Shown: positions 57,241 to 64,000 of the stretch, in pieces
Layout of the letters: every line of letters begins with the position of its first letter
Position numbering within the stretch: position 1 is the stretch's first letter
NCBI GenBank assembly: GCA_030062745.1
Contig: CP099848.1
Location: forward strand, 12,623,568 to 12,687,567
Source of the DNA: Capitulum mitella
Lineage: Eukaryota > Arthropoda > Thecostraca > Pollicipedomorpha > Pollicipedidae
DNA length: 64,000 bases
Direction: 5' to 3'
Program-made: the position numbers and the translations under genes
Notes under the pieces: generated by a model
What the model was told of the DNA's origin: nothing
What the model saw: the letters and a program-made list of their open reading frames with translations, nothing else
The model's database searches: none

Positions 57241-57789
57241 TGTCTGCGTATAGGTGTGTTTGTGTCTGTGTGTAACTCTTTGCCTGTGGATGTATGAGAG
57301 TGTGCGTTTGTTTTTTGATGCATAAATCGTTTGAATGGGTGTTGCTTTTTTATATAGACCAGCGTTATCAACTAGCCTGCGCTGGGATGGCCCACCGGAT
57401 ATCAAGCCTTGCTTAGTCCTGGTGGGCTGCCCCAGCAATCGGATTATGTTGAGTGGGGATCTCCCAGTGTTCCCGTCCTCCTCAAGAAGAAAGTAACTAA
57501 TATTTTGCTTACACTAACACTGAACTTCAGTTGATGGCAATGGTTTAGCGGACAGTCGCAGACTTCCTGGCTGTTGAATGTGTTCTCATGTTGATGACCC
57601 ACATACTAATATGGGTGATATTTTGTACATGAGTATTATTTTTTGTCTTCCTTAGCAGGGACTGTCAGGACTTGCATTATTCTCTTTGGTTTACAACTCT
57701 GATTTCCCTAGGAGTTAACGTTAGGTGATTTACGTCGCGGTGGATTATGGCAGGAGCACTCTTGGACACCAGATAATAGGCGGGGAGAG

Positions 57790-57790
<1 letters not shown>

Positions 57791-57825
<35 letters not shown>
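57791..57825. repeat. (TA)n microsatellite
   Basis: About 17 uninterrupted TA units. Confidence 0.95.
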
Positions 57826-57828
<3 letters not shown>

Positions 57829-58489
57829 AAAACATTACGAAAGTGTGAAGTTCCGGACTCAACCCCTGACGCAGTCTCGAGCCATGCTGGGTGATATCCC
57901 CGAGCTCGGCACCCTGGTACCGACCTGTCGCACCGCCTCGACTTCATCTCAGCCTTCCCTCTCTCGTCCTCCCGGTCCTGACTAGTTGATCCTTGGACTG
58001 CATGAACTATGGACGTCACAAGCCTCGGACATGATGAACTTTTGGCATGATGAGCTTAAGACATCACAAACTTTGTGTGCTATGAATGCGGAACATCATG
58101 ACCGTGCTTGTAGACGTCGGACATTACAAAACTTGGATTAAACATTGACAATGAAAAGCCGGTGAGTAAGAGGGAGGGAACTCCTCACCCCACCCCGCCT
58201 TCGCTTGGCGTACAAGGTCGCTGTGATGTCGACACCAATGGCGGCCGCGGCGGCGGCGGCGCATGCGAGCAGAATGAGGCCGCGCACCGAACAAACGGCA
58301 CGTGGCCGGGCATCCGTTCTGGCTGTTTGGCTGTCACTTCCGGTGTGGCTAGCGAGCGTGGGGAGGGAATGCGACGTTTGGTCGATGGTGGGCAGGACGA
58401 GAATGGTGCGCTACTGTGCCACTGACAGTGAAAAGCAGACATGTCCTTGATTCCGCTTGACCGGAATAAACTCCGATTCCATACCCAGG
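57826..58489. other. Unassigned DNA
   Basis: No gene recognised. A loosely repeated gacatgatgaactt/gacatcacaaactt motif runs through 58010-58135. A GC-rich stretch at 58200-58400 keeps several frames open without a known motif. Confidence 0.35.
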
Positions 58490-58690
58490 AGCTGTCTCCG
58501 AATCCGAATCTAATTCTAAAGATCTAATTCGTTGTGTTTTGTCTAATTCTAATTCGAAGAATTTAATTCTAAAATCTAATTCTAATCTAATTCCAAGCGA
58601 CAAATTAAAGCGGAATCGATTCTAAATCCAACTGCAGTTTGTTGAAAATACCTGATTCCGAATCTGAATCCGATCCCAACGTAACAATTG
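58490..58690 (-). repeat. Degenerate (TCTAAT)n / (GAATCC)n repeat
   Basis: Variants of tctaat and gaatcc alternate over 200 bp, producing the ELDS-type minus-strand ORF, which is not a gene. Confidence 0.75.
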
Positions 58691-58967
58691 CATTATACTC
58701 ATGTATTAACGAACATTAGGTACTGATTACCATGTAGTGGCGTAGCCAAGGGGGTTAAAGGGGCCATGCCCTCCTGGAGGGGGCATGGCACCTTTGGCAT
58801 ACATAGACGTACACATAAATGACCCCATACATACATGGTATACATAGCATACAAGCGGGGCCCCCTGGGGCCGAAGGCCCCAGTTCTTTGGATGGCGTGA
58901 TGCGCGTACAGGGCGTCTTACACTGTCCGAAACAGACAAGTAAAGCAAAATAAGAATATTTTAAACA

Positions 58968-59366
58968 TTAACCCTATTCCTGAAAGGCTAGACGGTATGG
59001 TCGATTCCTGGCAGGGGGGGGGGGAGGATTCGCCCCTCCCCTGAGATCTCGAGAACCACTCGTCCGATTTCATCGCAACAAACGGCAATCGATTTGCCGT
59101 GACGTGAACTACATTTTTATGAAAATATTTTTTTAAATTTTGAAATTTGTGGATGCAGGGGGGCAAAAATGTCAAAATGGGGACAACTACTTGATAATGG
59201 GGACTGCTTTTGGACTACTTATAACTCCGTTATTTATCGACCGATTTCAGTGAAACCGGCATGAATCGAGAGATTATGGATAGGGCTTTTACCATGGGTC
59301 CACAAATCCAAAATTTTGAGAAAAGTCATGGGCGTTCACAGGGTTTCAAAAATAGGAGGATTAGTT
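58968..59366 (-). mobile_element. piggyBac-type MITE, family A copy 6 (3' end only, inverted)
   Basis: It starts with TTAA 58968-58971 and ccctattcctgaaaggctagacggtatggtcgattcc, the reverse of the family's 3' terminus. The G-run hairpin and about 330 bp of interior follow, and it breaks off near 59366. Confidence 0.75.
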
Positions 59367-59438
59367 AGGCTGAATTAATCTCATCAATTAACCAACCATT
59401 AGTTAAACATCAAGTATTTACCTACTTAGTTTCATGTA

Positions 59439-59706
59439 CAGGCACGTAGCCAGGATTGCCCGCAGGGGGGAGGCAGATGTCAAATTTTGTCATATGCCTC
59501 TGGCATATCACGAAATCTATACGAAAAAGCAGCAATTTTATGTAACTGACCACACATTTAACCCACAGGGATACATATAATGTTTGCCTTTGCAACATAT
59601 ATATGATCACTATTCCATATTCGTGCGAAATCGCCATATATCTAATGCAGACTGCTTGGCTCGGGGGGGGGGGCGTGACCCCATGCCCCCCTTGGCTACG
59701 TCCCTG
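59439..59706. mobile_element. 268-bp Tc1/mariner-type MITE
   Basis: Ends CAGGCACGTAGCCAGG and CCTTGGCTACGTCCCTG are inverted copies flanked by TA on each side (59437-59438, 59707-59708). No ORF. Single related ends appear at about 307-322, 9070-9085 and 58740. Confidence 0.7.
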
Positions 59707-59708
59707 TA

Positions 59709-61837
59709 AGTACACACCCATATAAGAACTAGGTCAATGCAAACGTCAAAGGAATATAAGCAAGTATGAGAGTCGGTATCTAGTCAAATTCAGGCTTCTA
59801 CGACCTCGTGCCACTAAGGTCAGACCAGAAAGATTGCACGGAACCCTTCACACAACGATGCGCTATTTTCCGTCCCTATCGCTCCATAACTGGATGCAGT
59901 GATTTCTGGGTTCGCAGCCCCAGCCAAACTGTGACCGAAACAGCCTGCGTAATCTCAACCCGAGCCCGATCTGCATAGTTTCGATGCCCTTTGCATGACA
60001 TTGGTTTCAAATCCAGGAATAGCATGCATGTGTGCCCACGGATCGATGGGTTATGATTGCTTTTGTAATATTTATGACTTCAAGGGAAGATGAAACCTTC
60101 CCCTCCTGTTCCCGGGGGCGTCAGTTTCTGTAAATGTCTGGGGGGCCGAGCCGAGGGCCAGACAACCCAACCTCCCCCCAAATGTGGAAATGTGGGTTTC
60201 TCGACGGATTTAGCCCACTTCAGTTTGACCAACAGAACTTTATGATTTTTTTTGTACTATTTATTGAATGAAAAATTGCATTTACCCCATGTGTGTAGGT
60301 ACATGTAGAAGACAGAAAGTCAGACAGAACACTGCTTTAAACTTTGTTTTCTACTTTTCACCTGTCTCTTATCTGTTGCGGCCATTCTTTTCGTTATTTT
60401 TAACTCATTTCCCTTTTAAACCGTTACAAAATATTGGGTGGGCCCAGACCAGTATTGGGTGGGCCCAAATCAACACTGGGTGGGTCAGGGCCCTCTCAAA
60501 AGAATACAAATCGACACCCCTGCTAGGTCTTGAAGCGGGAGGAAAAGGTTTCATTATTTTATTGTACACGCATTATCTATAGGGATGGATCTGAGCCCCT
60601 GGGTCGAGTGTCTGCTTATTCCTGTTCATCGAGTCTAGTAAACGGCAGCATTTGACACCTTGCCAATCGGCACGCATCGAGAATTAAACCTGGTGGATAA
60701 GATGGACCATCTTTAATCTTGATCTTTCAACTGTTCTCTGGCAACAGGGTGTTCAAAGGGAAACTCCAGCCAACAAACGGCTTTGGGTGCTAGAGTCATT
60801 ACGCACTTGTATGCTCCTGCACACGATTGGACCTCGACTTCGTCTACTGAGCGAGCGCAGTCAGCTGCCGGAACAAAACAGTTGTCTGTTCTGAAATCAA
60901 CGTACGTCTTTGGTTTCAAAAACATGGATCTGCTTACCACCGCGTCGTGATATAGATGTCCAGACATGTGTCTGGATCCCGATAAAATGCGGGTTACCCT
61001 CGTATTGTGTCCAGCCCTGCGCTGACCCGGGAGGGTCGCTGCGTCATCTCAGAAAGGCTGTGTCTCTCCGGAGCAAAGTGGTGCCCAGGTGACACAGCAC
61101 TTACCCTTGGTCAGCCCGGATCCCACGCGAAACGAGGATATACTGCATTCCACCGGGATCCTGACACATGTCTGTATAATATACCCATAAGGTTATGTGA
61201 GACAGCTAATGTAAGCAGACGTAGATCGTCTACGCGCCGTGCCTGACACCCATTTTACGACCGTAGAACGGGCGCGAAACTAGGTCAAACGGGACACTCA
61301 TATCGCGAAATTTTGGCGGCTCTCTGACAGGTGTGAAAAGTGTATTTGTGGGGTAAATGAAGTAATTTGTAATAATTCGATTTGAGGGAAATATCCACTG
61401 AATGATGCCCCACTGGACCGAACTTAGACTGGAAACTTGAGCCAAGCGGGCTGCGCACCTTAACACATAGCGAAGGATACAGTGATGTAGATGATAGGGA
61501 GGATGTTTGCGAGCAAAGAGATTTACTTCGGTTGGTTTCCGTCAGGAAATTAGAAGGGGATGAAACGGCGTACGATTAAGTAGACGCGCACTTTTATCTT
61601 TGTATTTTTCTGTATTCTTGGATTTTAGCGGCGATGACGTTTTGCGTGGTAATGATGTACGATGCCGGAAGAATTAATGCTTAATAGCGAGCATATTACG
61701 CAGAAACTACGAACGAACCGGATCGTTGGTTTTCAGAGATCAAAGACACAGTTTTCATTCATGGGCCGCAGCTGTTATATGCGTTATTGCAGCTGTTATT
61801 TGGAGTAAAAATCCATGTTTCGTAGTGTTGGTTATTG
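59709..61837. other. Unassigned DNA
   Basis: No gene or TE domain recognised. Three tandem units of about 22 bp (tattgggtgggccc) lie at 60428-60487. Confidence 0.4.
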
Positions 61838-62003
61838 TTTATTGGGTTATTTCAACGACGCTCTCGAATCCCAGGGTCATTTTGCGTCGCAACCTATCAC
61901 GCTGGTTGTCGTGGAACGGGGAAAAGTCGCTGTTACCCGGACTCGAATCGGGGACGTTTCTGCGTGAGGGCGAGCATGGTACCATTACAATACGCTGCCT
62001 GCC
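61838..62003 (-). mobile_element. tRNA-Val-like SINE
   Basis: On the minus strand, from about 61998, TATTGTAATGGTACCATG (A-box region), then CTCGCCCTCACGCAGAAACG, then CCCCGATTCGAGTCCGGG (B box, T-arm) follow the order and spacing of a tRNA-Val with a CAC-type anticodon loop. A non-tRNA body (gacaaccagcgtgataggttgcgacgc) runs to gacgctctcgaaataaccc-like sequence. The acceptor stem is not complete, so it is a SINE, not a tRNA gene. Confidence 0.6.
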
Positions 62004-62359
62004 ATGTTTCGTAGGGATCACATAATAACAGCCACTTACAATTTGAAGACAACTGTCGGGCCAGTAACATTCCAGGTCTCAAATAAGCCCGCTCTGCACA
62101 CATCCGAGTTTCCCAGGGTGCAGCCCGGTCTTGAGGAGGGTGTAAACATTTCAACAAACGACGAGGCCGCGACGACAGACGCAGACGGTCCCGGAAGCGT
62201 GAGACTGCGAGTGCCGCCAGGGCCTCACACAGCGCCGTCCGCCGCCAGGCTAAGAGGCAGCCAAGGTCACGGCGGCGGCAGAAGCTGCAATACGAATTCG
62301 TCGGGTGCACTCCGCTGGCGGTGCACGTTAGCTGTCCAGGGCGAAACGTACCCGGGACA

Positions 62360-62790
62360 ATGACACGGCTGCACGACTGCGCGCGGCCTCGAATCCTATC
62401 ACGGAAAGGCGGTCAACTGTAGACGGTGAATCGCACATGGCAGGGTGACCGACTGTAGGTGCCCTACTGTTAACGGTGAGAGGGATGTCTGTGGATGGCG
62501 GAATGCGGACGATGGACTGTACATGGCAGAGTGGCCGACTGCGAGTGGTTTCTGTTGACGGTGGGAAGTCGGTCTGTAAATAGCCGACTGCGAACGGTGA
62601 GCCATTGACGAAAGACTGCACAGTAGGCGGACTGCAGACGACCTACTGCAGACGCCGAACCTATGACGGCGGTCTGCAGACGCATTGTGTAAAGTACATA
62701 CGAGCAGATGTACACGGCAGACTGTTGACGATGGACTGTAGTGGACTGTCGGCTGCAGTCCGTAGGCCATGAACGTGAAAGATTAAACAC
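62360..62790 (+). repeat. Degenerate minisatellite of (c)gactg(c/t)(a/t)gacgg type
   Basis: Over 400 bp, variants of gactgtagacggtga, gactgcgaacggtga and gactgcagacgacc recur at irregular spacing. They create the Ser/Thr/His-rich ORFs of the minus strand, which I do not regard as genes. Confidence 0.65.
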
Positions 62791-64000
62791 TGTCGGCAGC
62801 TCAGCCGGAAATCGTTTGGCAACCTAGCCGTCTTTACCCCAAATGCATTTTTCATTCCTAATTTGGGCAATTTTGTTCCGCGCGCAGGGAAATTCTGCAG
62901 GAAATACTTCCAGATTTTTATCTGGTTGCCATGATTTTCCTTGATTGTTGCCTGGTCGTTTACACAGTAGAAACACCATGCATTACTAACTTTTGGGTTA
63001 ATAAGATGACACTGGACGGCACTTGCCGAATGCCGTTTCCCAACAATTTACGTAACGGGTTGGACGGCGGGACGGGGCTGGCGTGGTTGATTCGTGGCTG
63101 GCGTTTCTAATGTGCCTAAAACGCTTCGCGATAGGAGGGAGTGAAATTCCGGAGAAAAGGTTTTACATGACTTCTGGAGCATCCCCACTGGTGTCGACAC
63201 ACGTGCTGAGGACGATGATCTATAGACAGTGGTATGGATGAAGCCATGTCCCAGGCATTGGAAAGGAGAAGAAATCAGAATTTGGGGGGGACATTGCAGC
63301 CGAAAACCATACTTTTCGAGGGGAAATTACAAAAAACGCTCAGTTTCCGTCAAAATTGGGAAAACAAAACCACAGTTCGCCATTATGGAGGGAACATGTT
63401 TCCCAGCCCCCTGGTAGATACTCCCATGGACGGTGGACTCCCATGGACGGCGGACTGCCGACGGCCGTCATAGCTATACACATGCCCTTTATACAAGGTC
63501 ATGCATCGTCATCATACTACAATATTTAGCGGATTTGGTAGCCTGACTGTAGGATAGACAATTGTTAGGCGCCTAAGACAAAATTGAGAGGCGGTTCATG
63601 GGATTTTGAGGCGAGGGTGGCGAGACCGGCTTTTGGGCACGCTATGTGGAAATGAGGTTGAGGGCGGCCTCCGTGCAAATCACGTTGAAACACTTGTGAA
63701 AAGAAGGGCAACTTCCAAAAAGTGGCGTCAAACGGTGTGTTGCATTGGTGAGTGTATACGTTTGGTGATCAAAAGTTGTTTACATTTTGTCGTCAGTCCC
63801 GGTACCCGGCCAAAGGTATCGATTTTTGCTTGATTGGCATGGATCCCTGAGGTCGTGTGGCTGGTGTGTATGAGGTACAGATTTTTTAAACCAACAGTTC
63901 CAGACAGGTTTTATATTGCAATTTTTGTTGTTTTCAGGGTGTAATTTGAATTATTGAATTGAAAGACTCTGGACATATCATCTGTCACCATTTCCTAACA
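62791..64000. other. Right end of window, nothing recognised
   Basis: Short ORFs only (63229-63473, 63606-63833, +), without motifs. Confidence 0.4.

Noticed and set aside
57063-57371. Cys/Val-rich and Thr/His-rich ORFs on both strands
   Set aside because: Translations of the (GT)n microsatellite.

Overview
This is eukaryotic, intron-rich, repeat-rich DNA, most likely from an arthropod and plausibly a crustacean. Three things support this. The exons I could join match conserved animal proteins. An interstitial array of the arthropod telomere repeat TTAGG lies near 40.95 kb. The intergenic and intronic DNA is full of short DNA transposons, Penelope-like and LINE remnants and tRNA-derived SINEs. 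The species is an inference. No rRNA gene, intact tRNA gene, CRISPR array or viral gene is visible.

Four protein-coding genes can be assembled exon by exon with matching splice phases. (1) 420-4782 (+) is the 3' end of a dopamine-transporter-like SLC6 gene; its 5' exons lie before the window. (2) 41551-6936 (-) is TMEM129, an ER RING-type E3 ligase, in six exons. Its last exon lies about 30.5 kb from the others. (3) Inside that giant intron, on the opposite strand, sits an nrf-6-like (nose resistant to fluoxetine) acyltransferase gene: exon 1 at 12968-13178 and a 2.2-kb exon 2 at 21091-23324 with three one-base frameshifts. A stray second copy of its exon 1 lies at 31234-31444. (4) 42317-51149 (+) is DUS2, a tRNA-dihydrouridine synthase with a double-stranded RNA-binding domain, in nine exons. 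TMEM129 and DUS2 are divergent and share a 765-bp promoter interval. SLC6 and TMEM129 converge tail to tail. A fifth, weaker candidate is a GC-rich minus-strand gene (about 28850-27924) that looks secreted, highly basic and low in complexity.

The rest is mostly mobile DNA. A piggyBac-type MITE family with TTAA ends has copies at 2.86, 10.15, about 11.5, 25.5, 34.3 and 58.97 kb; a related family lies at 55.77 kb. There is a 373-bp fold-back element with an 8-bp target duplication and (TTAGG)n at its centre, a 1.5-kb element with 5-bp target duplications, a Tc1/mariner-type MITE, a LINE remnant with endonuclease and RT (14.1-15.7 kb), a Penelope-like remnant (53.6-54.6 kb), a LINE 3' remnant (55.05-55.45 kb), a TE-encoded protein of unknown family (18.9-19.9 kb) and two tRNA-Val-like SINEs.

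The most notable signals are: a CpG-depletion footprint on both gene bodies around the CpG-normal TMEM129/DUS2 promoter; the gene nested in a 30-kb intron; tandemly copied splice sites in DUS2; and MITEs carrying nuclear-receptor half-site clusters. All coordinates come from reading the sequence by eye. Nothing was searched against a database.
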